The notes beneath the pieces are model-generated. The model searched no databases. It was not told the DNA's origin and saw nothing but the letters and a program-made list of their open reading frames with translations. DNA of 64,000 bases from Coriobacteriaceae bacterium (GTDB lineage: Bacteria > Actinomycetota > Coriobacteriia > Coriobacteriales > Coriobacteriaceae): the NCBI GenBank assembly GCA_902835305.1, contig CADFMD010000010.1, positions 1-64,000 of the forward strand, given 5' to 3'. The translations under genes and the position numbers were made by a program. This document shows, piece after piece, positions 51,952 to 60,565 of the stretch (position 1 is its first letter; each line of letters opens with the position of its first letter).

Positions 51952-54684
51952 TTACTTCTTCTTTTTGCTCGACATCGAGACTTTGATGCCTTGGGCGGAC
52001 TTGGTTACGCGGGAGCGCTTGACTCCGGTACTCTTCTTTTTCTTGGGCTGGGCCTGGGCCACGCCCTCGAGTGCGCGGGCCTCGGCCTCACGAACGGTGC
52101 GAGCTTCGCGGCGCTGCGCCATGTCGGCGGCGACGCGCTTGGCAAAACGCTCGGCCGTCGAACCCGTCGAGCTCACCTTGCCGCCACCGCGACCCAAGCG
52201 GACGCGCACACCGCGGCCAAAACCAGTTGCGGCATGACGACGACGCGGCTTGAGCGAATCCATCATCGTGGCGAGCTTAAAGAACACCGAGCAGGTGATG
52301 ACCACGATGACAGCCAAGATAACCATCTGGCCCATCGACAGGTTGGCAATAGACAGCAGCTTCGGGAATCCGATAACGCCCGTCAGGATGCCGGCAACTA
52401 CAAACACAAAGAGCGCCACACGTAAGGGCGTGAGGGGCTGCGAGATACGCCAGATCAGGCTGACACTCGCCGCGCACGACGTAAGTAGGCACATCGTAGA
52501 CAGCGTGAGCTGGTTAAAGCCGAACACGCGCGCCACAAAGATATCGAGCGCCGCGGCCAAAATGACCGCAAGCGACGCCGGCAGTGCCCGCTTGAGCACG
52601 TTCGTCAGGAACGACCCCCTCACGCGAGCATTGTTGGGCTCCAGGCCCAACACAAAGCCCGGCGCGCCAATGCAGAAGAAGTTGATGAGCGTCATCTGAA
52701 TCGGCTCGAAAGGGTACGGCGGCAGTGCGATGCACAGCGCCGCCAGGCCCATCGAGAACAGCGTCTTAGTCAGGAACAGCGAAGCCGAACGCTGCAGGTT
52801 GTTGATGGAGCGACGGCCCTCGGCCACCACGGCGGGCATCGAGGCAAAGTCGTTGTCGACGAGCACGATCTCGGCCACGTTACGCGCGGCATCGGAGCCG
52901 GCCGCCATGGCCACGGAGCAGTCGGCCTCCTTGAGCGCCAGCACGTCGTTGACGCCGTCGCCTGTCATGGCCACGGTGTGCTCGCGGCGCTTGAGCGCCT
53001 GCACGAGCTCGCGCTTCTGCTGCGGGGTCACACGACCAAAGACATGGTAGCGGTCCACTGCGGCATCGAGCTTGGCCGGCGTATCGAGCGTCGTGGCGTC
53101 CACATAAGCGTCCGCCCCCGGCACGCCCACCACGCGCGCGATCGACGACACCGTACGCGGGTCGTCGCCACTGATCACGTTGAGAGTCACGCCCTGCTCG
53201 TTAAAGTAGCCGATGGTCTCGGCCGCCGAGGTACGGATCTCGTCGCGTATGGTCACAAAGCCCACGGGCTCGGCCTCGCCCACCATATCGCCATCGGGCG
53301 TAAAGCCGTCAACGCGCGCCACCACGAGCACGCGGCAGGTATCGGCAAGCTCGGCGACACGGTTCTCGACCTGGGCAAACGCACGATCAGAGAGCACAAA
53401 CTGCGCCGCACCCATCACATATGAGCCCTGTGCAAACGACGCGCCGCTCCACTTTTTGGAAGACGAGAACGGAATGACCGACAGCGGCTCGGACACCTCG
53501 ACCGGACGGTCGGCGTAATAGTTGAGCAGCGCCTGACAGGTCTCGTTGGCATCGGCCGAGGTCGCACGTGCGACGTTAGCCAGCGCAAAATCGAGCACCG
53601 TGGTATCGACGGGAACGACGGCGTCGCCCTCCCCCGCACCCATACCCTCGACCGGCAGCGGATAGGTACCCTCGACCTCCATGCGGCCCGACGTGATGGT
53701 GCCCGTCTTGTCCAGGCACAGCACGTCGACGCGCGCGAGCGTCTCAATGCAGTAGAGCTGCTGCGCGAGTACCTTGCGGCGGGCCAGGCGCACCGTGGCG
53801 ATGGCGAGCACCGACGAGGTCAGCAGCACCAGGCCTTGCGGGATCATGCCCAGCAGGGCGCCCACCGTGGACAGCAGCGCCGACGAAGGCACATGACCAG
53901 CCAACAGCTCGGAGAAGCACCACGAAAGCGCGCTGTTGCCTGGGGTTCCCGCGGCATCCCACAGCTCGCTCACGCTCGAGGCAAACAACGCCAAACCGAG
54001 CGGGATCATGATGATGCTCGCAAAGCGCACGATGGCGTTAAGCGCGTTCATGATCTCGGAATTGACCTTTTTGACGTACTTCGCCTCGTTATTAATTTTG
54101 GCCACGTAGTTGTCGGCGCCGACATGGATCACGCGGGCGCGCAGCAGGCCCGAGTCGATAAAGCTGCCGCTCATGAGCTCGGAACCGGGCTGTTTCTTAA
54201 TGAGGTCGCTCTCACCCGTCAGCAGGCTCTCGTTCACGAGCGCCTCGCCCGAAACCACCACGGCGTCAGCGGGAATCTGGTCGCCGCGCCCCAGGCGGAT
54301 GATATCGTCGAGCACGATCTGGTCCAGGTCGAGCTCCACCTCGGCGCCGTCGCGCACCGCAATGGCCTTCTTGGAGGTCAGCAGCGTGAGCTTATCGACC
54401 ATCTTCTTGGAACGCATGGACTGGATGACGCCAATAGCAGTATTGAGGAACACTACGAACAGGAACGTCAGATTCTTAAACGAACCGGTCAAAATGACTA
54501 GGAACGCCAAAATCACGTTGATCAAATTGAACAGCGTGCAGAGGTTCTCGATGATGAGCTCTTTGACCGACTTGGTCTTGAGCTCCATGTTGCGGTTGAT
54601 CTTACCGGCGGCGATGCGCTCCTCGACCTCGGCGGTCGAGAGTCCGCGCTCGATATCCGTTGCTGCCATACCACGTCCCATCAC
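51952..54684 (-). CDS. P-type cation-transporting ATPase, CtpE-like, with basic C-terminal tail
   Basis: 910 residues of a P2-type pump. LTGES (actuator), catalytic Asp325 in CLDKTGTITSG, and MTGDGVNDVLALKEAD are all intact. The ion-site helix 4 reads GMIPQGLVLLTS, with Gln where calcium pumps have PEGL. Overall pattern is nearest the CtpE-type family, reported as calcium transporters in mycobacteria; the ion is inferred. The last 95 residues are strongly basic and low-complexity (KPRRRH...SSKKKK), not usual for pumps. GTG 54684 lies nine bases after TATACC, so the mRNA may be nearly leaderless; ATG 54669 is an alternative. Confidence 0.85.
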   Translation of the reverse strand: MMGRGMAATDIERGLSTAEVEERIAAGKINRNMELKTKSVKELIIENLCTLFNLINVILAFLVILTGSFKNLTFLFVVFLNTAIGVIQSMRSKKMVDKLTLLTSKKAIAVRDGAEVELDLDQIVLDDIIRLGRGDQIPADAVVVSGEALVNESLLTGESDLIKKQPGSELMSGSFIDSGLLRARVIHVGADNYVAKINNEAKYVKKVNSEIMNALNAIVRFASIIMIPLGLALFASSVSELWDAAGTPGNSALSWCFSELLAGHVPSSALLSTVGALLGMIPQGLVLLTSSVLAIATVRLARRKVLAQQLYCIETLARVDVLCLDKTGTITSGRMEVEGTYPLPVEGMGAGEGDAVVPVDTTVLDFALANVARATSADANETCQALLNYYADRPVEVSEPLSVIPFSSSKKWSGASFAQGSYVMGAAQFVLSDRAFAQVENRVAELADTCRVLVVARVDGFTPDGDMVGEAEPVGFVTIRDEIRTSAAETIGYFNEQGVTLNVISGDDPRTVSSIARVVGVPGADAYVDATTLDTPAKLDAAVDRYHVFGRVTPQQKRELVQALKRREHTVAMTGDGVNDVLALKEADCSVAMAAGSDAARNVAEIVLVDNDFASMPAVVAEGRRSINNLQRSASLFLTKTLFSMGLAALCIALPPYPFEPIQMTLINFFCIGAPGFVLGLEPNNARVRGSFLTNVLKRALPASLAVILAAALDIFVARVFGFNQLTLSTMCLLTSCAASVSLIWRISQPLTPLRVALFVFVVAGILTGVIGFPKLLSIANLSMGQMVILAVIVVITCSVFFKLATMMDSLKPRRRHAATGFGRGVRVRLGRGGGKVSSTGSTAERFAKRVAADMAQRREARTVREAEARALEGVAQAQPKKKKSTGVKRSRVTKSAQGIKVSMSSKKKK

Positions 54685-54699
54685 GTCGCGTCGGTATAA

Positions 54700-54734
54700 G
54701 AAAAACCGCCCGGACCATGCGAGGTTCGGACGGT
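54700..54734 (-). terminator. Terminator of tRNA-Arg
   Basis: Minus strand ACCGTCCGAACC pairs with GGTCCGGGCGGT around TCGCAT and is followed by TTTTTC, just after the tRNA and before the ATPase start. Confidence 0.8.
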
Positions 54735-54745
54735 CTCACGTTCGA

Positions 54746-54822
54746 TGGTGCCCCATGTTGGATTCGAACCAACGGCCTTCTGCTCCGGAGGCAGACGCTC
54801 TAATCCCCTGAGCTAATAGGGC
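54746..54822 (-). tRNA. tRNA-Arg (anticodon CCG)
   Basis: A complete 77-base cloverleaf with encoded CCA. Acceptor GCCCTAT pairs with ATGGGGC; the D arm contains AGCTCAGGGGATTAGAGC; the anticodon arm is TCTGC-CTCCGGA-GCAGA (anticodon CCG, reading CGG); the T arm is GTTGG-TTCGAAT-CCAAC. It has its own strong promoter and terminator. Confidence 0.93.
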
Positions 54823-54833
54823 CAACGTTTGGC

Positions 54834-54863
54834 ATTATACCCAAGTGCACCACGGGCTATCAA
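54834..54863 (-). promoter_or_regulatory. Promoter of tRNA-Arg
   Basis: Minus strand TTGATA (54863-54858), 18-base spacer, perfect TATAAT (54839-54834), about 12 bases before the tRNA 5' end. Confidence 0.75.
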
Positions 54864-54939
54864 AATAAAAGAAAAAGCTTTGCAATTCCGAGGAAGACGC
54901 GGCTCAACGGCCCACTTTAGAAGGCAAAAGCGAGTCAGA

Positions 54940-55016
54940 TAGTATAAACTCTCATGCACCATATGTACACGGCTCGCGATGCGGGCCGTTTTTGCAAGGG
55001 TTATCCATCGAGGTGA
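54940..55016 (+). promoter_or_regulatory. aroF leader: mini-ORF with internal terminator hairpin (candidate attenuator)
   Basis: A -10-like TAGTAT/TATAAA (54940-54948) lies just before an ATG at 54954. The 20-codon frame MHHMYTARDAGRFCKGYPSR ends at TGA 55014-55016, inside the aroF RBS region. Within it ACGGCTCGC (54969-54977) and GCGGGCCGT (54981-54989) form a 9-bp stem followed by a run of five T: an intrinsic-terminator shape placed about 35 bases before aroF. The peptide has one Phe and two Tyr codons (TAC, TTT, TAT) and no Trp. The hairpin is seen directly; attenuation is inferred. Confidence 0.45.
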
Positions 55017-55026
55017 GAGGCACACC

Positions 55027-56049
55027 ATGATTGCAATTTTAAAAGAGAGCGCCAGCGACGAGGCCGTCAGCCATATCGTCAGCTGGATTGAGAAAAAGGG
55101 CCTGAAGACCGATGTCTCGCGCGGCGAGAATGAGACGATCATCGGCCTGGTGGGCGATACGACCAAGATCGACCCGTTCCTGCTCGAGTCCATGGATGTC
55201 GTCGAGCGCGTGCAGCGCGTCTCCGAGCCGTTCAAGCGCGCCAACCGCAAGTTCCACCCCGAGGACTCCGTCATCGACTGCGGCCACGGCGTCAAGATCG
55301 GCGGCGATCAGTTCCAGGTCATCGCCGGCCCGTGCTCCGTCGAGGGCGAGAACCTCATCCGCATCGCCCGCCGCGTGAAGGCCGCCGGTGCCACGATGCT
55401 GCGCGGCGGTGCCTACAAGCCCCGCACTTCCCCGTACGCCTACCAGGGCATGGGCCCCGCCGGTCTGGACCTGCTGTGCGAGGCGTCTGCCGAGCTCGAC
55501 ATGCCGATCGTCACCGAGATCATGGACCCGCGCGACGTGCAGGTCTTCCTGGACAAGAAGATCGACGTCATGCAGATCGGCGCCCGCAACGCCCAGAACT
55601 TCCCCCTGCTCAAAGAGGTCGGCAAGACCAAGACTCCGATCTTGCTTAAGCGCGGCATGTCCGGCACGATCGATGAGCTGCTCATGGCCGCCGAGTACAT
55701 CATGAGCGAGGGCAACGACAACGTCATCCTGTGCGAGCGCGGCATCCGCACCTTCGAGACCCGCACCCGCAACACCTTCGACCTCAATGCCGTGCCGGTG
55801 CTGCACCACCTGTCGCACCTGCCCGTCGTCGCCGACCCCAGCCACGCCACCGGCTACACCCGCTACGTTGAGCCCATGGCGCTCGCCGCGACCGCCTGCG
55901 GTGCCAACGGCCTAGAGATCGAGGTCCACGACGAGCCCAGCCGCGCATGGTCCGACGGCGCTCAGGCCCTCACCCCCGATCAGTTCGACGACACCATGCG
56001 CCGCATCCGAGCCATTCGCGAGGTTGTCTACCATGAGACCATGGAGTAG
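55027..56049 (+). CDS. aroF: 3-deoxy-7-phosphoheptulonate (DAHP) synthase with N-terminal regulatory domain
   Basis: First step of the shikimate pathway: PEP + erythrose 4-phosphate to DAHP. The catalytic barrel shows IAGPCSVEGENL, RGGAYKPRTSPYAYQG, QIGARNAQNFPLLKEVG, ILLKRGMSG and VVADPSHATG. The first 75 residues form the ferredoxin-like regulatory domain of type I-beta enzymes, which in Thermotoga mediates Tyr/Phe inhibition. ATG 55027 is chosen by homology, with GAGAGG six bases upstream. 340 residues. Heads the aro operon behind a possible attenuator. Confidence 0.95.
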   Translation: MIAILKESASDEAVSHIVSWIEKKGLKTDVSRGENETIIGLVGDTTKIDPFLLESMDVVERVQRVSEPFKRANRKFHPEDSVIDCGHGVKIGGDQFQVIAGPCSVEGENLIRIARRVKAAGATMLRGGAYKPRTSPYAYQGMGPAGLDLLCEASAELDMPIVTEIMDPRDVQVFLDKKIDVMQIGARNAQNFPLLKEVGKTKTPILLKRGMSGTIDELLMAAEYIMSEGNDNVILCERGIRTFETRTRNTFDLNAVPVLHHLSHLPVVADPSHATGYTRYVEPMALAATACGANGLEIEVHDEPSRAWSDGAQALTPDQFDDTMRRIRAIREVVYHETME

Positions 56050-56052
56050 CCC

Positions 56053-56967
56053 ATGGGTACAGTGAGAAACGCGCGCGTTAACCAGGGCGGCCCCAAGTGC
56101 GCCGGCATCGTCGGCCTGGGCCTCATCGGCGGCAGCTTTGCCCGCGGCTATGCGCAGGCGGGCGTCCGCGTGCTGGCCTGGGACCCCGATGACGATGTCA
56201 TGACGGCCGCCAGCATGGGCACTGTCGCCGGAGAGCTTAACGACAAGACGCTCGGCGAATGCGACATCATCGTCCTTGCCTGCTATCCCGAGGCATGCAT
56301 CGAGTGGCTCGAGGCGCACGCCCAGGCGCTCGCCGACGCCACCGACACCGAGGCCATCATGGGCCCCGTGGTGATCGACACGGTGGGCGTCAAGGGCATC
56401 GTGTGCGAGCGCGCCTTTGAGCTAGCCCGCGAGCACGGCTTTTACTTTGTGGGCGCGCACCCCATGGCGGGCACGCAGTACTCGGGCTATGCGCACTCCC
56501 GCGCCGACCTGTTCCAGGGCGCCCCGCTCGTGCTCGTACCGCCCGCGGTGGACGATGCGCTCAAACTGGAGCTTTTGGGCCAGGTGCGCGAGATGGTACG
56601 CCCCTTGGGCTTTGGCAAGTTCAGCGTGACCAGCGCCGCCGAGCACGACCGCGTCATCGCCTTTACGAGCCAGCTCGCGCACGTCGTCTCCAACGCCTAT
56701 GTTAAGAGCCCGACCGCTCAGGTCCACCACGGCTTTTCGGCCGGCAGCTACCGCGATCTCACCCGCGTGGCGCACCTCAACCCGCAAATGTGGTCCGAGC
56801 TCATGATCGACGACGCCGACGCGCTCGCCTTTGAGATCGACCATCTGATCGAATCGCTTGGCGCCTACAGCCGTGCGCTCAAGGACCGCGACCAGCGCTA
56901 TCTGGAGAATCTCCTTGCCGAGGGCGACCGCATTAAGCGCGCACTCGACGACGAGGCCTCCCACTAG
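56053..56967 (+). CDS. tyrA: Prephenate dehydrogenase
   Basis: Oxidative decarboxylation of prephenate to 4-hydroxyphenylpyruvate for tyrosine. NAD motif GIVGLGLIGGSFARGYAQAG; active-site HPMAGTQYSGYAHSRADLFQG with the conserved His; late helices include SQLAHVVSNAYV. 304 residues with no ACT domain, so feedback control probably rests on AroF. Starts three bases after aroF; GGAG six bases upstream lies in the aroF end. Confidence 0.94.
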   Translation: MGTVRNARVNQGGPKCAGIVGLGLIGGSFARGYAQAGVRVLAWDPDDDVMTAASMGTVAGELNDKTLGECDIIVLACYPEACIEWLEAHAQALADATDTEAIMGPVVIDTVGVKGIVCERAFELAREHGFYFVGAHPMAGTQYSGYAHSRADLFQGAPLVLVPPAVDDALKLELLGQVREMVRPLGFGKFSVTSAAEHDRVIAFTSQLAHVVSNAYVKSPTAQVHHGFSAGSYRDLTRVAHLNPQMWSELMIDDADALAFEIDHLIESLGAYSRALKDRDQRYLENLLAEGDRIKRALDDEASH

Positions 56968-57003
56968 ACAACCCATCACGCCAGGTCGAAAGGACCGAAG
57001 CTT

Positions 57004-58110
57004 ATGGCGATTACCATCGATATCGACACTGCACGCCCCTACCAGGTGCATGTTGGCACGTTTTTGCTGGAGCAGGCGGGACCGCTCGTGCGTGCCACTG
57101 CCGGCGGCACCAAGGCCGTCATCGTGACGGACACCAACGTGGGCCCGCTCTACCAGATGCCCGTTAAGCAGAGCCTGGAGGCGTCAGGCTACGAGGTGAG
57201 CATCTGCACCTTCGAGGCCGGCGAGGCCCATAAGCGCGCCGAAACCTATGTTGCCATTTTGGAGTTTGTGGCCGAGCACGAGCTTTCGCGCTCCGACGTG
57301 ATCGTGGCACTCGGCGGCGGCGTCGTGGGCGACGTGGCGGGCTTTGTGGCCGCCACCTACATGCGCGGCTGCAAGTTTGTGCAGATCCCAACGAGCCTGC
57401 TCGCCATGGTGGATTCGTCGGTGGGAGGCAAGACCGCCATCGATCTGGCTGCCGGCAAGAACTTGGCCGGCGCCTTTTGGCAGCCGAGCGTGGTTATCGC
57501 CGACGTGGGGTGTCTGGCCACACTCACGCCCGAGCAGTTCGCCGACGGCTGCGGCGAGGTCGTCAAGCACGCCGTGATCGCCGACCCGGAGCTTTTCGCC
57601 GAGCTGGAGAAGACCCCGCTCACGCTGGAGCTGCTCAACCGCGATGTGGCCCGCGTAGCACTCATCATCGCCCGCAACATCGACATCAAGCGCGCCGTGG
57701 TCGTCGCCGACGAGCGCGAAACCAACCAGCGCAAGCTCCTCAATTTTGGACACAGCGCCGGGCACGCCGTCGAGGCCTGCGAGCACTTTGAGCTCGGACA
57801 CGGCAACTGCGTTTCAATCGGCATGGGCATCATCACGCGCGCCGCGGCCCTGCACGGCATTTGCGATGCTGCACTGCCCGATCGTATTGAGGAACTCTGC
57901 GCCCGCCATGGCCTCAAGACCCGCTGCGACCTAGATGCCGATACCGTCTTTGCCGAGGCGCTCCACGACAAGAAGCGCGCGGGTGACACCATCGATCTAG
58001 TGATTCCGCACGGCATTGGCCGCTGCAGCATCGACCGCACACCGCTTTCCACTTTCCACGAACTCATTGCCGAGGGCCTCGGCCAGAAGGGAGACGCATC
58101 CGCATGCTAG
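57004..58110 (+). CDS. aroB: 3-dehydroquinate synthase
   Basis: Second shikimate step, NAD and metal dependent cyclisation of DAHP. ALGGGVVGDVAGFVAATYMRG and PTSLLAMVDSSVGGKTAIDL are typical; metal-binding residues are in CGEVVKHAV, LNFGHSAGHAVE and FELGHGNCVSIGM. 368 residues. AAAGGA lies nine bases before the ATG. Its end overlaps aroA by seven bases. Confidence 0.96.
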   Translation: MAITIDIDTARPYQVHVGTFLLEQAGPLVRATAGGTKAVIVTDTNVGPLYQMPVKQSLEASGYEVSICTFEAGEAHKRAETYVAILEFVAEHELSRSDVIVALGGGVVGDVAGFVAATYMRGCKFVQIPTSLLAMVDSSVGGKTAIDLAAGKNLAGAFWQPSVVIADVGCLATLTPEQFADGCGEVVKHAVIADPELFAELEKTPLTLELLNRDVARVALIIARNIDIKRAVVVADERETNQRKLLNFGHSAGHAVEACEHFELGHGNCVSIGMGIITRAAALHGICDAALPDRIEELCARHGLKTRCDLDADTVFAEALHDKKRAGDTIDLVIPHGIGRCSIDRTPLSTFHELIAEGLGQKGDASAC

Positions 58111-59423
58111 CCCGCATCACCCCGTCCCCGCTCAAGGGCACCGTTCCCGCCATCGCGTCCAAGTCGATGGCGCATCGCCTGATCATCTGCGCTGCGCTTG
58201 CCAACGGCGAGACACACGTCACCTGCAACACCACCTGCGCCGACATCGAGGCTACGGTGCGCTGCCTTACGGCCCTGGGGGCTCGCATCGAGACCGTCGA
58301 GGACGGCTTCCAGGTCCACCCCACCATGAAGAGTGTTGAGTTTGGCCTGCTCAAGGCCCTTGCCGGCAGCACGCTTGACTGCGGTGAAAGTGGATCCACG
58401 CTCCGCTTTATGTTGCCCGTCGCCTGCGCGCTGGGCGCAGAAGCAACTTTTGTGGGTCAGGGGCGCTTGGGCGCCCGCCCGCTCTCCCCGCTCTCGGACG
58501 AGATCATCGCCGCCGGCTGCGACCTACAGGGTCTGGGCGGTTTTCCGCTCAAGACGAGCGGCCGCATGCGCCCGGGCACCTTTGTGCTTCCGGGCAACGT
58601 GAGCTCGCAGTACATCTCGGGCCTGCTGCTGGCAGCCCCGCTGCTGGCCCAGCCCTCCTGCGTGCAGGTAACCGGCCTCATCGAGAGCCGCCCCTACATC
58701 AACCTGACGATACAGGCCATGAAGGCCTTTGGCGTCGAGGTCAACGTCGAGCGCATTCCGGCCAAGGACGGCCAGCCCGAGGTCACGAACTTCCGCGTGA
58801 GCAGTGGCTCGTACCGCACGCCCGGCAGCGTGGCCGTCGAGGGCGACTGGTCCAACGCCGCCTTTTGGCTGTGCGCCGGCGCCATCGGTACCGACCCCAT
58901 CACCGTCGAGGGCGTATCCCTAAGCTCCGCACAGGGCGACCGTAACGTGCTTGCCGCGCTTTCGCGCTTTGGCGCCCGCATCGTGCGTTCCACCAACGCC
59001 GCCACCGTGCAGTCCGACAAGCTCGCCGGCTTTGAGATGAGTGCCCACGACATTCCCGACCTGGTGCCCGTTATCTCGGCCGTGGCCTCGCTGGCACAGG
59101 GCCGCACCTTTATCCGCGATTGCGCCCGTCTGCGCATCAAGGAATCCGACCGCCTGGTCACGACCACCCGCGAGCTCACCGCGCTGGGCGCGCAGGTGCG
59201 CATTGCCGGCGATGACCTCATCATCAAGGGCGTCGATGCCTTCACCGGCGGCGAGGTCGATTCGCACAACGACCATCGCATCGCCATGATGGCCGCTATC
59301 GCCGCGAGCCGCGCCACCGGCGAGGTCGTGATCCACGGCGCCGAGGCCGTCAACAAGTCCTATCCCGATTTCTTCGACCACTACCGTCTGCTGGGCGGCA
59401 AGGTCACGCTCGAGGAGGAATAG
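58104..59423 (+). CDS. aroA: 3-phosphoshikimate 1-carboxyvinyltransferase (EPSP synthase)
   Basis: Sixth shikimate step, joining PEP to shikimate 3-phosphate. SKSMAHRLIICAALANGET, DCGESGSTLRFMLPVACALG (with the GS of the PEP site), SSQYISGLLLAAPL, ESDRL and DHRIAMM are seen in 439 residues. The Gly-Ala/Pro glyphosate-site region reads LDCGESGSTLRFM. Overlaps aroB and is one base from aroC. Confidence 0.95.
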   Translation: MLARITPSPLKGTVPAIASKSMAHRLIICAALANGETHVTCNTTCADIEATVRCLTALGARIETVEDGFQVHPTMKSVEFGLLKALAGSTLDCGESGSTLRFMLPVACALGAEATFVGQGRLGARPLSPLSDEIIAAGCDLQGLGGFPLKTSGRMRPGTFVLPGNVSSQYISGLLLAAPLLAQPSCVQVTGLIESRPYINLTIQAMKAFGVEVNVERIPAKDGQPEVTNFRVSSGSYRTPGSVAVEGDWSNAAFWLCAGAIGTDPITVEGVSLSSAQGDRNVLAALSRFGARIVRSTNAATVQSDKLAGFEMSAHDIPDLVPVISAVASLAQGRTFIRDCARLRIKESDRLVTTTRELTALGAQVRIAGDDLIIKGVDAFTGGEVDSHNDHRIAMMAAIAASRATGEVVIHGAEAVNKSYPDFFDHYRLLGGKVTLEEE

Positions 59424-59424
59424 C

Positions 59425-60522
59425 ATGTCCTCGACCTTTGGCAACGTCTTGCACTTAAGCATCTTCGGCCAGTCGCACTCCCCCGCCATCGGTTGCTCGC
59501 TCGATGGCGTCCCGGCGGGCATTGCCGTTGATCAGGAGCAGCTGCAGGCCTTTTTGGACCGTCGCGCCCCCGGTCGCGACGAGACCGCGACCAAGCGCCG
59601 CGAGGCCGACGCCGCCCAAATCATCGCCGGCGTGGTCGATGGGCACACCACCGGCGCGCCCATTGCCGCGATTATCGAGAACACCAACACGCGCTCCAAG
59701 GATTACTCCGAGCTGCGCCGCAAGCCCCGTCCGGGACATGCGGACTTCCCTGCGCGCATGAAGTATCACAACATGCACGATGTCGCCGGCGGCGGGCACT
59801 TTTCCGGCCGCCTAACAGCACCCTTATGCATCGCGGGCGGCATCGCGCTGCAGGCACTTGAGGCCCGCGGCATTAAGGTCATGGCGCATGTGGCGCAGAT
59901 CGGCGGCATCTCCGACCTGCCGATGGACGATATGGTCTATCGCGAGGCCGACCGCAAGGCGATCCTTACGAACGATCTGCCGTGCATTGACGCCGCCGCA
60001 GCCGGCCGCATGCGTGAGGAGATCCTAGCCGCGCGCGACGAACTCGACAGCATCGGCGGCATCGTGGAGTGCGGCATTTACGGGCTTCCCGCAGGCATCG
60101 GCGACCCCATGTTCGACGGCATCGAGAACCGCATCGCGCAAATCGCGTTTGGCATTCCCGCCGTAAAGGGCGTGGAGTTCGGCATGGGCTTTGCCGTGGC
60201 CGCCATGCGCGGCAGCGAGAACAACGATCCGTATCGAATCGATGCCGAAACCGGCGAGATCGAGGTCGAATCCAATAACGCCGGCGGCATCCTGGGCGGT
60301 ATTTCGACCGGCGCTCCCGTCATGTGGCGCATGGCCGTAAAGCCGACGCCCTCAATTGGCCGCGAGCAGCAGACGGTGGACATGGACGCTATGGAAAATG
60401 CCGAGCTCTCGGTCCACGGCCGCCACGATCCCTGCATCGTCCCCCGAGCTGTCCCCGTAGCCGAGGCAGCCGCCGCCCTTGCCATCTGGGACGCCCTCCT
60501 CGAAGACGCCGCCCAGCGCTAA
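59425..60522 (+). CDS. aroC: Chorismate synthase
   Basis: Final shikimate step, FMN-dependent elimination to chorismate. Signatures: FGQSHSPAIGCSLDGVPAG, RRAPGRDETATKRREAD, RPGHADFPARMKY, GGGHFSGRLTAPLCIAGG (start of the FMN site) and GGISTGAPVMWRMAVKPTPS. 365 residues. One base after aroA, with GAGGAGG-type RBS in the aroA end. Confidence 0.96.
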   Translation: MSSTFGNVLHLSIFGQSHSPAIGCSLDGVPAGIAVDQEQLQAFLDRRAPGRDETATKRREADAAQIIAGVVDGHTTGAPIAAIIENTNTRSKDYSELRRKPRPGHADFPARMKYHNMHDVAGGGHFSGRLTAPLCIAGGIALQALEARGIKVMAHVAQIGGISDLPMDDMVYREADRKAILTNDLPCIDAAAAGRMREEILAARDELDSIGGIVECGIYGLPAGIGDPMFDGIENRIAQIAFGIPAVKGVEFGMGFAVAAMRGSENNDPYRIDAETGEIEVESNNAGGILGGISTGAPVMWRMAVKPTPSIGREQQTVDMDAMENAELSVHGRHDPCIVPRAVPVAEAAAALAIWDALLEDAAQR

Positions 60523-60565
60523 CTACCCACCCCTCAACATCCCCCGACACGTGAAAGGGGTCTTC

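Noticed and set aside
54823..55026. T-box or other riboswitch before aroF
   Set aside because: No T-box consensus or known aptamer pattern is visible; only the short hairpin and mini-ORF can be supported.
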